Below, one piece after another: positions 35,641 through 47,789 of a stretch of 64,000 bases of DNA. A program made the translations under genes and the position numbers. Under the pieces are notes generated by a model that was not told the DNA's origin, searched no databases, and saw nothing but the letters and a program-made list of their open reading frames with translations. Position 1 is the stretch's first letter. Every line of letters starts with the position of its first letter. The stretch is from Eumeta japonica (lineage: Eukaryota; Arthropoda; Insecta; Lepidoptera; Psychidae), in contig BGZK01000543.1 in the NCBI GenBank assembly GCA_005406025.1, forward strand, positions 300,153 to 364,152, given 5' to 3'.

Positions 35641-37185
35641 CTGGATGCTCTTCATAGAACTTAGACATAATCCAGGCGTGACTTCGGGCATATAACCTAA
35701 AATATAATGAGTAAAACACTGATAAAAGTTTGAAGATTAGAAACTTGGTTCTTCTGTATCTATCCTTGAGTCTCATCAAATGCAACTATCACAAAAAGTA
35801 CCAAATCTGTGACGATACGATCGGACCTCTACAATACTCAGATAGATGACGCAGCTGTCGCATCGAACATACAGAAGATGTGATAGTAAACTCATGTACC
35901 CACCGGAATCATTATTGTTCTAAACGTAAAGTGTAATAAAATAATCCTTTCCCTGAGAGCCTAGATTCCAAGCAATAGATTTTCGTAGGCTGCTAGCGAT
36001 GAAGGTAATTGAATGAGGCAATCGTCAGTTAGTAACGCAGTGTCCTCGAACCGTCGCAAACATAGTTAGTTTCATATTATGTTATTTATTGATTTTTTTG
36101 TGCCAAATTTTTTGATAAGCTCACTGCTGAGGAATAAGTACTCACTATTTTTTTTTATTTCAAAGTGTCGTATTTGAACCACCACGCTGGACCAGTGCAA
36201 TTTGAGCGCCGATAATGACAGTCGTCACCGATGCGATTCCGACGTCCCGGGTTGCCGGACTAATGACATTCTTTTGGCATAAAATTTACTTTAAAAAAAT
36301 TTTTTTTTGCAATATAATTTAAGCAAAATTAATTTCAATTCCCACTGAAATTGAAAGAAGGACGAATAAAATATCTCTTTAAAAATATTAGAACTAAATT
36401 TTGTTCTTTTTTTTGACTACATAAAAATAGTAAGTAAGTAAACTTATTGCTCGAAATGGCTTTTCAGATTTATATCAATTTATAAGTTCGCGTCTGTTCA
36501 TAAGGTAGACAAAACCGCAACTCCACATAGTAGAAACGATCTTTTTACATAACTCTCTCCCTTCACTGACATCCTTCGAATGCTTTACACTAGCTTATCG
36601 GCTTAAGATTCCGTACTTTAAAAAGAAAAATGGAACCCTTATGAGATCACTATGTTGTCCATCTGTCTGTCTGTATATCTGCTCGTGTATCTGTTTGTCC
36701 GCCTTACCGAGACCTTTTATCAGAAACAAATCCAGATACCACATTGAAATGAACATTAGGTACTAAGTTCTATTCCCTCTTGGAGTTATAAAAATTAAAG
36801 CTTTTAAGGCAACGCAATCAAAATATAAGACAATTTTTTTTCACATATTTACAGTCGCAAACTCGGCCATCAAAACATATAAAATGATTCCTGTTATTTT
36901 TAAATAGTGGAAGTTTGCCAAAAGCATACTCTTATAGTGCGAGTAATAGAGTAAAAAGGAAAGTTGGAAAATCATTCGTAAACTAGTAGTACTAATGTCA
37001 CATAAAAATATATTCTTTTGCACAGTTATTTGCAGTTCGTCCATGATGCAAAATGATCTATAGAAAAAAATTTTCCCGCTATGAAAATTGGAGATTTTTC
37101 AAACAATAGGAAAGTCAATTTTATTTAGAACAATTTAAAAAATCCATTAAATATATCGAAGTTCCTGGTTCCAATACAAAAATAA
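35641..37185. other. AT-rich stretch with a repeat fragment
   Basis: Nothing coding is supported. A GC-richer fragment at 36170-36290 (minus strand: CATTATCGGCGCTCAAATTG, CACTGGTCCAGCGTGGTGG) resembles a dispersed lepidopteran repeat. A patch at 36625-36720 (GGAACCCTTATGAGATCACT plus TCTGTCTG repeats) resembles the head of another dispersed family. Confidence 0.35.
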
Positions 37186-38737
37186 TAGTCTAAGATCCAG
37201 GATTAGAAAAATGTACCCACATCTGTTAATAGAATTAAATAATGTTTTAAAGGCATATAAAAATATTATAAATTTATAAGAACAATGTCTGCCACTTCAG
37301 TCCTACTGCTATTAACATTAATTATTTAATTAATAATCACTTTTTTCGCTTCTTATGCAGTTGCACATCGCAAGTACAAAACTTTCGAATATGATGTTTT
37401 CCACCTTGTTACAACAGGCAGCGACCTTTATGACTGCTGCAGCTACCTGCAGCCAGGTGTAAACAGGTAGATGAACTGAATTTATTTCCCTCATCTGTTA
37501 TTTAAAAAATATCACACGTATGTAGAGCTTACAAAATTTTAAATATACATATTTATAACTGGCAGTTACCGTGAAATTATTTGCAGCCTACATAAAAAAA
37601 AATGTATGTCAGCTCCGACGCACGACTGGAGTTTACTCCTTAAGTACGATTGTCTAAACATACGCAAAAAGAGTTTATTTAACTGAATAATTTCGTTTTG
37701 ACTAAAAATTTAAGAAAAATGATTAAAGATAAAATTTTTTTTGCTTATCTACAATTATTTAATTTTTCATTTTTAGTGAAAAAACGAAGATTTATTATAA
37801 CTACAATTATTAAAATATTATGGAAAGTATTCTGAATATTTTTTTGGTTTTACCAATAATTTAAGAAAAAGCATTAGAGTAGAAATTTTTTAACCTATCT
37901 ACAATTATTTTGTATTTTTAATTTTAAGTAAAAAGACGAAGATTTATTGCAATTTAAATTATAAAAATATTATCAAGAAGTATTTAAAATTATTTTGATA
38001 ATATTGTCTTATTATTAATTAAAATTATTTACGTTATAATAATAAATCATTAAATAAATTATTATAATAACCTTGAAAAATTATAACCTACCGAGCAACC
38101 ACGTGCTCATTTGATATTCCAGCATTATTATCTACGCCACTTTCTTCCATAGTTTATATCAATTACACTTCACCAAATATAATAATAATGCATATAAAAA
38201 TCACGACAATAATAGTAATTATTAATAATTATGGTAATAAATCAAATGTTAATAATAAATATTTACATTGTAAAGAACACTTTAAAACACAAACAAAACA
38301 GTGGTGACGATCCGTGTATAACTGATACACTATATATATATCGTTTGTAAACGTTGAACAGTATACTTTTATAATATATATAGGTATACACACAATATAT
38401 GCATTGGCGCTGCGTTGGCTACACACAAGTATACAGACAATATACACATACACACGATTGAAAAGTGAAAGGTGCGCCAATAAGTTGCGCACCAAAAACG
38501 TAACGCGGTTCATCAGTAGATTTTACTCCTCAAATTTTTCTCATACCGGGTGCCTTATATGAAAATCGATTCTTAAGGAGTAAACTCCAAAAAAAAGTAA
38601 TTATTTTTAATAACAACATCAACTGTGGTGGCAGATATTGTTCTTATAAATTTATAATACTGTTATTTGACTTTAAAACATTATTTGATTCAATGAACAG
38701 ATGAGGGTACATTTTTCTAATACCGGATCTTAGACTA
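37186..38737. mobile_element. Composite inverted-repeat element (about 1.55 kb)
   Basis: The outer arms of about 115 bp (37186-37300 and 38623-38737) are inverted copies, for example TTATAAATTTATAAGAACAA on the left and its reverse complement on the right, with several substitutions. Inside them a second, perfect 17-bp inverted pair GGAGTTTACTCCTTAAG lies at 37628-37644 and 38572-38588. Between these, two diverged direct units of about 147 bp (about 37700-37845 and 37849-37995) share CTATCTACAATTATTT-like and ACGAAGATTTATT blocks. No transposase is visible. It is best read as a non-autonomous DNA transposon with long inverted ends, possibly nested. Confidence 0.65.
38471..38493. repeat. 7-bp GC-rich hairpin inside the composite element
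   Basis: GGTGCGC (38471-38477) pairs exactly with GCGCACC (38487-38493) across a 9-nt loop. It lies close to the inner right inverted repeat of the element. Confidence 0.5.
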
Positions 38738-38839
38738 TAATATTGGAATAGGAAACAGATGAAAATCGTCAAAACTCTCGATACATAAAATGTCTACATA
38801 CGTTACTACATTTGTACGGAACACACGGAACGTAGGTCC

Positions 38840-39120
38840 TACGTGCGCTTGCCCGGATTTTTCGGCACCAATTTGATCGGCATAAGATTTCTGAATGCGC
38901 CTCTCATCAACCATTCCGTTTTATACATGCGATTTGCAGATTTATTTCTTCAATATTACTTCTATTATTACCTTTTGCTTATGACTTCTGAAAATGAAGA
39001 ATTTTTTTTGCAAATGATTTGCATGAGCCCGTCCTCTGGGAGCGTCCCGAAAGACCAACTATACCAAAGTTCAAGTCAATCGGACCTATAGTTTCGGAAA
39101 TCTCGTAATGAGTCAGTCAG
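38840..39120 (+). repeat. Dispersed repeat fragment, unclassified
   Basis: The stretch AAGACCAACTATACCAAAGT, CAAGTCAATCGGACCTATAG and TTTCGGAAATCTCGTAATGA followed by GTCAGTCAGTCAGT looks like a common lepidopteran repeat segment (from memory). No protein signature was found in the open frame that spans it. Confidence 0.4.
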
Positions 39121-39808
39121 TCAGTAATACCTAACTAACCTACTCGATAATATTGTGAGCTCTTAATGCTATTTCTAGCTGTCTCGTAGATCATTCCAGG
39201 CGAGGTCTCCGCACCGGCGAGGCGGTAGTCAACAGAACTCGTCCGCCATCACTCTCAAATAAAACTGCCTATACCTCTGCAGCGGGGCAACCGGTGGCCC
39301 GAATTATAAATTCGTGCCGTACCAAAATTATGAAAATATATGACGCGAGTTTGCCTTTACCGCGATGTAAAAATCTTTACTTTTACAGATTACAACTGCT
39401 GCCCGCAACTGCAATACAGGCTTAAATTATCTAATAATGTATTTGGGCAAACTCACAGTAAAAGATAGTTATATATTCCGTTATATAGTAAGTATAGTAA
39501 GCATTGTAGTTTTCTTTTTAAACACAGAATGTTTTTATTAGAGAATTAAAATCCCAATTACCAGTGTAAAGTTTTAATAATTTCTTATAAACGTTTAAAC
39601 GTCCAGGTTGCGGTAAATTTCTCCGTACAAAATATTTGTAGTTTTATTATCGGGAGCATTAGAGCACTAACAGGAACCTACTTAAAGTACACGACGTAAA
39701 TCGCCCATTAGAGAAGCGCGGCGGCCACAGACAGACGCCTACAGCATCCGGCGATTGTCCTTGTCATTTATTTATCGTAGTTGCGAAACTACTGACAAGC
39801 ACCAGCAA
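39121..39808. other. Spacer with a small GC-rich patch
   Basis: 39190-39330 is GC-richer (GGCGAGGCGGTAG, GCGGGGCAACCGG) without a recognisable exon. The rest is AT-rich. Confidence 0.3.
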
Positions 39809-40050
39809 CTACAGACGTTTATGCTGAAAGGGGAAATCAATGGGAGCCCAAGGATGTGCGAAGCATAAAAACACCCTCCCAGTGGCCGCGATAATCCAAC
39901 CGTGATAGTGACTGATGACACTCTGCTTTAAACAGTCAATTCGCAATCTGATCCCATTACACAGTTTTGATGGAATTGCATTTGTCACAAGATCCATTGG
40001 CAAACCTTCAATACACAAAGAAATCGTTAAGTCAATTAGGCTCCTGCAAT
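39809..40050 (-). mobile_element. Helitron helicase C-terminal fragment
   Basis: Minus-strand translation gives SKLCNGIRLRIDCLKQSVI and DFPFQHKRL, matching the RepHel stretch [14 protein letters not shown] ... [10 protein letters not shown] seen in the Helitron at 15510-15670. The segment between is diverged, and the fragment stops before the TINKSQGQS motif. It is the relic of a separate insertion. Confidence 0.7.
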
Positions 40051-40781
40051 GATTATTACAATTAGTCCTCTCAATTGAAATTCTGAAATACTTTATATCA
40101 CAGATATATTTATTGCGCTAAAAATACGTCATTATAAAAACATATTTCAAGAGTTATGTATTATTTTTGGAATAAATAAATTTTTAAATTTGAATCGTAA
40201 ATGTGCACACAGATTCAGAAATGAGTTTGTGACTTTACGTAATTAACTACGTATAAATACAGTTTATTTTGACTTAATATTGAGTTTATATTCGCAGCCG
40301 TTTTTCTTAAATGTTTCTAATATATAAAAGAAAATATTCGTATATAAAGGATTATAATAAATTAGTGCAAAACCCTTTAAGAACGTGACAATTACGTAAG
40401 TTAAGGAATTTCGTATTTATCATCAAGACCTGAGCTTATATTGAGTAATATTGAGACAATTGTAACACTTGGGTATTAGTGTATATTCACCAACCAGAAG
40501 ACAACGACCAAGCGATCATAACATTTAGGTCTATATTCACCGATGAATATATGTATGTCAGTGTATGCCTGAAGTAGTTTCTTGCGGTCCTTCTCCTTCT
40601 TATACTTTCAAACGGATGGTAAATTTATTTTATCTTTCAACACCTTATTATAAAAGTAACAAAAATTTTATCAAAAAAATTTTTTTTTCGTTCTTCACTA
40701 AAGCAAATAAAATACCTACTGGATTTTGAAGAAAATATTGTAAATACAGAATTTACAACGTTGCCTTCAAAAAAAATCTGA
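40051..40781. other. AT-rich spacer, nothing recognised
   Basis: No gene or repeat family was recognised. Confidence 0.3.
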
Positions 40782-41169
40782 CCCTAAAGGCCAACTCTGC
40801 AACTTCCCGCTAATTTTATCCGTTTCATGGTTATTTCAAAAACGGTTTGTTTCGATTTCTTTCGACAACGATTTCTCACAAACGAATCAACCGATATTAA
40901 CCCGGTTTGCAGCAATCGACGTGTTTTTAATAGGTTAAGAGCTGATTAGATTTTGGAATTGATCGGTCAAGCCATTTTAAAGTTATTTTGAAAAAACCAC
41001 TTTAAAAAAAAAAATTTTTCATAGTTTTTTGAAAATTTCTCAAAATCTACCGTCCAAATCGACCCAAACTTTTAGGAAATTTAAATTTGGTGAAACTCTT
41101 TGGAACGCCGTTTAGTGGGCTCGATTCGGTCAAGCAGTTTAAAGTTATAAAGAGGTTTACATACACATC

Positions 41170-41201
<32 letters not shown>

Positions 41202-41360
41202 TCCACTCAGACATACGGACATCATCTCAGGGATGATCAATGAAGCTTCCTAGACCCTCAGAACGTCGAGATCTGATGAGAATTCGATTTTTGCAAAATG
41301 GGTGAAACCAATAACTTCCCGAAAATTTTAGAAAATTTTCAATTTTCTTAGCGGGAAGTT
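40782..41360 (+). mobile_element. Repeat family E, copy 2, with inverted ends
   Basis: The left side has AACTTCCCGCTAA (from 40801) and the right side ends TTAGCGGGAAGTT (41348-41360), an exact 13-bp inverted pair. Similarity to copy 1 extends about 20 bp further left (AAAGGCCAACTCTGC), so the true left end may lie outside the inverted pair. The internal CGGTTTGTTTCGATTT unit is single here. There is no coding capacity, so it is probably a non-autonomous DNA element. Confidence 0.7.
41175..41201. repeat. (AC)n microsatellite
   Basis: About 13 AC units inside repeat E copy 2. Copy 1 has only short ACACATATACGCACACGC at the same place. Confidence 0.9.
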
Positions 41361-41485
41361 AAAACTATTCGTCTTTATATTAATGTATATGGTTTTATAT
41401 TACTACAATATTTCTACCTTTTCAAATTCCCATTGTAAAACAGAGGCAATCTTTACGATTTACACAACAAACAATATAATATTTG

Positions 41486-41745
41486 ACCAGCTTTCACCCG
41501 CGGTTTCGCCCGCTGGGCATATACAGGATCAGGATACGTTTCTTCATCTTTTATATCGAGTAATTTCTTTGTTAAATACGATCCTATTTCCAGGCCCGCT
41601 GTCGATTTCAACACCTGTTCCACTGGCAGTTTCCGGTACCGCTCTCGACTTCGATCCCGGGCGCCACTATCGATTCTGAGCCGCAATTCAGATCCCAGGG
41701 CGGCCCTCGACTCATTATATTTCACCTATCATTCGTATAAAAATA
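41486..41745 (+). repeat. Family C dispersed repeat
   Basis: It starts ACCAGCTTTCACCCGCGGTT, then TTCTTCATCTTTTATATCGA, then a degenerate tract with CTGTCGATTTC, CTCTCGACTTCGATCCCGG and CGATTCTGAGCCG. The GC-rich tail opens frames on both strands that are not genes. Confidence 0.6.
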
Positions 41746-43691
41746 TCTGTAGACTGTATAATTTAAAAATAATCTGTTTCAAAACTTGTGAGTTTTAAAA
41801 CTAACTCACAGGATCCCATACAATCTTTCACCCACCATTTCACTACTTTGAGTCGGTCGATTGTTGAGGCAAGGCAAAGACATGTAGCTAACGTATAGGC
41901 AACTGTAACGACAAAGAAATATACAAAACTTGTGAGTAATGCTCACAGTGTCACGCGTTAATTAATAGTGTGGTTACATAAGGAGTCGTATGACCGGTCT
42001 CGGGCTCTTTTTTTGCACGACTGCGCAGGCGCATTCTCTTCAATCAACGGGAATGTATCTGTATACAAGAATAAACTCTTGGAAGGTTACATATTAAACA
42101 CCGGTCCATTTGTAACACTTATCCTTTACTTCCGTCGAACAATTCATGAGAATTACGATCTAGTAGCCTAATATCAAATGAGATTTTATTGTAACCGACA
42201 TCGCGAATGATTGGAAAAAATAACGTTTACAACTATACGAAAGGTCGTCTTAGGTTATACAACGATATTTGGGCCCACAAATTCAGAGTCTTTAGGTACA
42301 AAACCGGGGCCCTTGGACAGACAGAGCTTTGGCTTTTGGGTACCCAAATTGGCACCTTTTAGAAAGCCAAATAATACTCGAATAAAAATAGAATACAGTA
42401 TTATGTGCAAGTTAAGCGACAGTGATGGGTTTTCGGGCCCCCATCGGACCGGGGGTTTCGGGCCTGTACCCCGCGTGCTCTTATTGAAAAGACGGAACTA
42501 CGTAATATATCATACTTTTAAAAGAATAATTACTTTTTTGCATAGGATGCATATCTAAAGAAAGCGTCTATGGCAATGTATCGAAAAAATGTGTATAGTA
42601 TTTGTTTTTAGAAAACTGAGATCCAGTCCTGAGGCTGGGGAGCTTCCCATGCCATTTATGTAAATCTTCTCTAGTTTGATCCCACTAATATCAGTTTGTG
42701 TATAGTTTTGTTATGTGTTTAGTTAAGTTAAGCATAATACAGACGTGTACACTTATTACTAGTAATTACGTAATGGTGTATTAAGATTGGCCTCGTTGGG
42801 TTTCAAGGATAAACAGCATTGCTGCATGGCTCATAAAAAGTGGCGGTCATGATAAAATTACTATATACATAGACACACGAATGAGTCACGAACCTGTCAA
42901 TGAAGATGTCGCATAACACAAACGTGGACACAATCCTATGGTTTTTATAGGTGTAAAGTTTATTCAATGAGACTACACAACTTATTGGAACTATTCATCC
43001 ATATAACTATTCACAAAAACATTTCAATTTTTTTCTAAACTGCCAAAATCCTCGATATGCACCACATTTCTTGAACCTTTTACTACCAAAAATTAGGGAC
43101 GTCATCAAAGTTATATCCTTACCTTCTCTCGCTCTTCTAAGAACCTACAAATATTTATAATGAAAATCAACTATTTATTTTAAAATTCAATCCATACATA
43201 GAAATGAAAAAAGATAGAAATAACAAACATAACAAAATTTTATCAATCGACAAATGAATAAATAATAGCTTTGTTTGATGGGGCTCAAAATTATTCTCCG
43301 TATGTTCAGTTGTTTGCATTTTAGACTTTGAACTATGTTTTTCCATTTACGAAATTTCCTTTTACTTCATCCGTCCATTTTTCACCTTTTTCATTAGAAT
43401 TAGCACTTTCTTTTAATTAAATTTATGAATTTCTTACATCACGTTATTTCACTTGTCACATAACGTCACACTCGACAATTTCCTCCTCGCCATAACTTGC
43501 AAACGTATTTTATAAATGGTTAGATACATTTGACTGTTATTATGAATTTTATGTTTATTTTTAGTAGTATATTTTTAAATTACATGATTGAAATGTCCAA
43601 AAAATAAGATTAAATGTTTACTTAAAAACATGACCTTATAGTGGCACGAAACCAAAGCGGAGTTATTTTAATTAAATATATGATATTTCAG
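41746..43691. other. Upstream flank of the membrane-protein exon 1
   Basis: No coding exon was recognised. A GC-rich stretch at 42260-42490 (GGGCCCACAAATTC, GGACCGGGGGTTTCGGGCC) looks repeat-like. The open frame 42211-42558 through it has no family signature. Confidence 0.35.
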
Positions 43692-43778
43692 TGCGCTATG
43701 GGCCTACCGATGCTGCACCGCTGCTGCGGCTGCTTGTCTCTAGAACACGGCAGCATCATACTCGCCATCGTGTCTTTG
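43692..43778 (+). CDS. Four-helix membrane protein, exon 1 (start)
   Basis: An 87-bp segment between acceptor ATATTTCAG and donor TTG|GTATGT. It contains ATG at 43698 and encodes MGLPMLHRCCGCLSLEHGSI followed by ILAIVSL. The cluster CCGC just before a hydrophobic stretch is typical of the cytoplasmic N-terminus of small insect four-helix proteins, where the cysteines may be palmitoylated. The acceptor in front suggests a 5' UTR exon upstream. The segment ends in phase 0 and runs into exon 2, which completes the first membrane helix. Family assignment (for example to the insect DUF4728-type proteins) is only a guess. Confidence 0.6.
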
Positions 43779-44221
43779 GTATGTGATCTCTTTGTCTATA
43801 AATGTGACATAATTTTGTAAAACACTTCAAACGATTTGAATCATGGACATATGCACTTAAAATACTTTTATGGGATGACGTAACCTTTCAAATCGTATCC
43901 CATCTTCCACTCGCTTCTTCCATCTCTGTACCAGATTCGCATGTTAGTGTCCAAGGAACTTAAAATGAAAATAACACCCATCATTATAAAGTTTTCTATG
44001 AGGTCAACTAACTTCACTTATGTTTTTAAGTTATTATACAACATATTCGAAATGATTTCACATTTCGAAAGTGAATCTAGAATCTATGTGCATGCCTATT
44101 CAGTTAGGTATTTTTTTTCATTTACACGTTTCTTTCACGAATATTTACAAGCTCAAGTGACGATAGAAGCTTTACTCAAAATAGAAACAAACAGAGGCTT
44201 TAATATCACAATACACAAAAA

Positions 44222-45250
44222 TATCGAAAGCTGAGTGAATGCGGAAAATAAAGTAAACCGGGCCTTGCTATTACGAGTAGTAAATTTGTCTCACGAGAAG
44301 CGCATTTGGTTATCCGTAATAGGGTCCTGATATATGGTAGTGAAAGCTGGATATTGCAAAAGTAAAATGAAAGTAGAAGTAGAATCAATGTGGTGGAGAT
44401 GCGATGTCTGAGTAGTCTGTGTAGTATGTGTGGAATGTCTTAGAATGTAGGCCAAACTTAAAAACATATCGTCTTTTACACTTACGTTATTGTCTATATA
44501 ATTTTAGGTAATTATCTATAAATAGATATCATAATTTCATCCATCGTAATTTTGTCACCTACAACTGTGTCCTCACATACAAAAACATTTTAGAAATAAT
44601 TGTTTCAGCTTCGAAATAATGACTTTCCTCATTAAGTAAACATCCATTAGTCTCTAATCACATTTACACACGATGTCACGAAATTATTCAGGGCGTTTTT
44701 CATCACATTCCAGGAACGTTTTGGTTTGCCGGGAAATTATCCGAGAATCTTCTGTCATAGATAGCGTTCTTTTATTTCATTCTTTCTTTTTTACGAGCAT
44801 TCTTTAGCTCTTATTTTCGCATCCTCATATATTATTTCAGCCTCTTTTACCTCATCAAACAATGCGGCGGAGTGGCCGTCTGTGCGTGATATGTAAAGTG
44901 TTTCTAAAAGTAGATGTAATGTGATTTCAAGGAAGATGTGCTTACTAGAGTAGAAAGAGGTATGTAGCGATAGGCTGGTCATCTGGAAAGTCTAAATGAA
45001 AGTAGACTGACAAAACAAATCTATAGGGCGAATGTGTGGCGAAAAGATCGGTAGGGGCCGCCTAAAAATCTTATGCAGACCATAATGATGGCATATTAAA
45101 GAAGAGACAAATTTTAAGCACCTGAAACCGACGAGTTTGCATAAAATATTAAAAGACGTTAGTGAAGCGAACAGATATGCAAAGACCGTACCATGTGAAA
45201 ATCTATAGTCTCCTCTACCCTTCTGGGAAATAAGCGTGAGTCTATATCGT
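44222..45250 (+). mobile_element. RTE-like LINE C-terminal remnant interrupted by an antisense LINE-like segment
   Basis: 44222-44445 translates piecewise to VNAENKVNRALL, YGSESW and INVVEMRCLSSLCSMCG. 44870-45250 continues with VRDM, DVLTRVERG, GHLESLNESRLTKQIYRANV, SLHKILKDVSEANRYAK and CKDRTM. Together these are the C-terminal tail of an RTE-type LINE reverse-transcriptase protein. Stops and frame changes are frequent. Between them, about 44450-44870 reads on the minus strand as LFDEVKEAEIIYEDAKIRAK and later KNALNNFVTSCVN, which resembles the linker before the reverse transcriptase in LINEs. The order suggests an internal inversion or a nested opposite-strand insertion. Confidence 0.6.
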
Positions 45251-46411
45251 ATATTATTATATCATACTATGTCGATAACATATTCTGTGTATTTCAATGA
45301 GACTTTATGAAAGCAGTTAAATTATTGGGGTTCATTAATTGTTTTATTTCAACAATTTACACTCTCTACAGAATATTTTATTATTTAATGTAAGTCGTTT
45401 AAAGTTACCAAAGGTATCTAATTTTATCTAATATTCGATGAGTCTTTTAATTATGTATACCTATTTAAATATGTTAAACATTTTTCTTTATATTTTTGTT
45501 GTATTAAAATCTTTTAATAATATACTCTGGAACAAGTCTAGATCTTAAATACCGAATGAGCACTGAAACCGAAGAAATATATCTAACTTTTTTATCATCC
45601 ATTGTAAGAGCACTCGTTACGCTCTGTTATAGCAGAATTAGCATTCCATCATTGTTATCTGTAACAATACAATGCCATAAAACATACCTTTAGGGTTTCA
45701 CTAGCATCGATTTGCATGTCGATGTGTTACTGTCATATTAATACGTAATATCAATCGAAGAGAATTAATTTGAGTATCTAACGATTTTGGTATTAATAGC
45801 TTGAGGCGCATACGTGTAATCATCGGTTAGATACATTTAGATAAGACAAGGTCACTTTATTCATGTGCATTATGACACTAATTTCTTCAGTTTGTCATGA
45901 CCATCACAGCCAGGACAAATGCCGGTGTCGAAATAATATATGGGCTATATGACTCTGGGATGTTGTAGCTTTTTATATGTGAAATATTTTTTATATTTTA
46001 TACAACCCCACTACCCGACGCTCTACCCGTTCATAACTTTTTCCTGTGATCCAATTTACATAAAATAAATCCTATATGCTTTTGGTCCAAACCAAGATCT
46101 ATTTACCCGTGAAAACCGCATTAGGATTTGTTCAGTAATGTCAGAGATAGAAAATTTTAAAAATTAGTTATTTGTAAAGTCGGTTTACGGACGATAATTT
46201 TATGTCATAATGTCATAAGAAAACATTGACGAAAAATTGCATTCTTTTATGAATTGAATTGAATTATCATCACTGAATTATCATTATTTTATGTAATACA
46301 AAGGAGTTAATTGAAAATGACAATGTTTTCGATAAATTAACATTTACTTGCACTCGTTAATTCAAATATTTTTCTACTTAAATTATACAGTAAAGAGATA
46401 GATGCGTAACA

Positions 46412-46476
46412 AGCCGAGCGCTTAGGCCGATCGTGCCTCTTTCTACTGTTCCGCGCTCTCGCTTACGCGCTCGGCT
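46412..46476. repeat. 10-bp perfect GC-rich inverted repeat in a CpG-rich patch
   Basis: AGCCGAGCGC (46412-46421) and GCGCTCGGCT (46467-46476) are exact reverse complements 45 nt apart. The surrounding 46390-46520 is rich in CG. This may be the terminus of a dispersed element or a regulatory patch. Confidence 0.45.
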
Positions 46477-46569
46477 CAGGCGGAACGCGACAATGAGTCA
46501 TACTTTTCGTGCGCGCAGCCAGCGTTCGTCGATTTATAACACGTTATCTCGTCAAAATAGTTATCTTAT

Positions 46570-46660
46570 ACTAGCTTTCCCCAGATTCGCCTGCGTGAAC
46601 GTAGAATGAATTCCCTGATCTTTTATATGGACTGATGACGCTCGTATCAATCTTTAAAAG
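46570..46660 (+). repeat. Family C dispersed repeat, head fragment
   Basis: ACTAGCTTTCCCCAGATTCG followed by GCCTGCGTGAACGTAGAATG and ATCTTTTATATGGACTGATG matches the head order of the family C copies. Confidence 0.45.
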
Positions 46661-47229
46661 TCTAGTAATAGCAAATAAGTGATTATAATCTACTTTAGAA
46701 GTAAATAAGAGATCATGACATGATTTAAAACCATACACTCACGAAATTCTAAAATAGTTTCATATATTCAGTTACGGTTCCCAGTTCAAGAGAGATTTGC
46801 AACTTGGCTTCTAGGCGGTGTATGGACATGATACATGTTTTATTTTTAAATTAGATCTCCAGAAACACACCTTGAACATCGTATTCGATTCGGAACAGTA
46901 GTTATTTTGTTATTTCGGAACTAATAAACATACAATTAGACAGACAGAAATGTTAAAAATGTTTGTTGGCTTCTATTGCAATTATTTATAATTGCAATAG
47001 AATATATTACAAACAATTACAATACAATTTACATTAGTTTTTCATAAATATTTCCCAAGTACATATATCAGTCGGTTACAGTTTTATTACACGTATCTAG
47101 CATCCCGGCCCGCTTCTCTGGGCGTCATTGAAAATAATTACAATTTTTCTTTTAATTTTGTAATTAGTGTTTGTCTATATGATACGTGTTTTTCCAAAAC
47201 TAAATTACCTTGAAAGTCGGATTAAAACC

Positions 47230-47769
47230 TTGTTCTCCAATTATATTCGCGCCCCAAATGATGTCATTTGAAAATAATTATTATACCTTTGAATATTTTT
47301 TAAATAATGTTTAAATTGAGTTCCTTGGCCAGACAGCAGTGATTCTATTGGTTTTGGTGGCGGTAACAATTCTGGTAGTTTTCCATTTAAGCAACATAAT
47401 CCTGGTGGTTCATGTTGCAATCTTAATGCATCACAATATTGACATGAGGTGTTTATTGTTCCGATGTCGACCGATACATCAGCAGCATAATTTATTGTTG
47501 AATCGTACCTGAACGTCAAACATTCAAATTGAACTATCCTTTCAGGTTGCCTATTTAGTCGACGCCCTCATTTTCTCTTTGTGTAAGCTCGAACTGAGCG
47601 TGGAGAACTTGACTGTTGTTGTTGTTGAGTGGATATTGACGATTCAGACGTTATATACAAACCTTCTCCATACGATTTTAAAGACAACAAAAAAAAATAT
47701 TTCAATCGGTTAAGCCATTCTCAATTGATACTCGGACGTACATGGTCCATTTTTTTTTATTTATACAGA
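47230..47769 (-). mobile_element. Helitron 2: 5' end plus N-terminal coding region
   Basis: On the minus strand the element begins TCTGTATAAATAAAAAA directly after an A (47770), the usual Helitron 5' end. It continues with TTGAGAATGGCTTAACCGAT, as in other Helitron leaders. From 47519 it encodes FRYDSTINYAADVSVDIG, CQYCDALRLQHEPPGLCC and YNNYFQMTSFGARI, equivalent to the start of RepHel in the Helitron at 11500-11800 (for example CRYCNAL and NNCFRMTSFGANI). It is cut off near 47230, so it is a truncated copy. Confidence 0.75.
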
Positions 47770-47789
47770 TATTTATACTTATTTATTAT

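Noticed and set aside
38229..38513. 94-residue minus-strand open frame with hydrophobic stretches
   Set aside because: It lies inside the composite inverted-repeat element, is biased by TATA/ACAC simple sequence and has no family signature.
41453..41725. 90-residue minus-strand open frame
   Set aside because: It lies in the GC-rich tail of a family C repeat.
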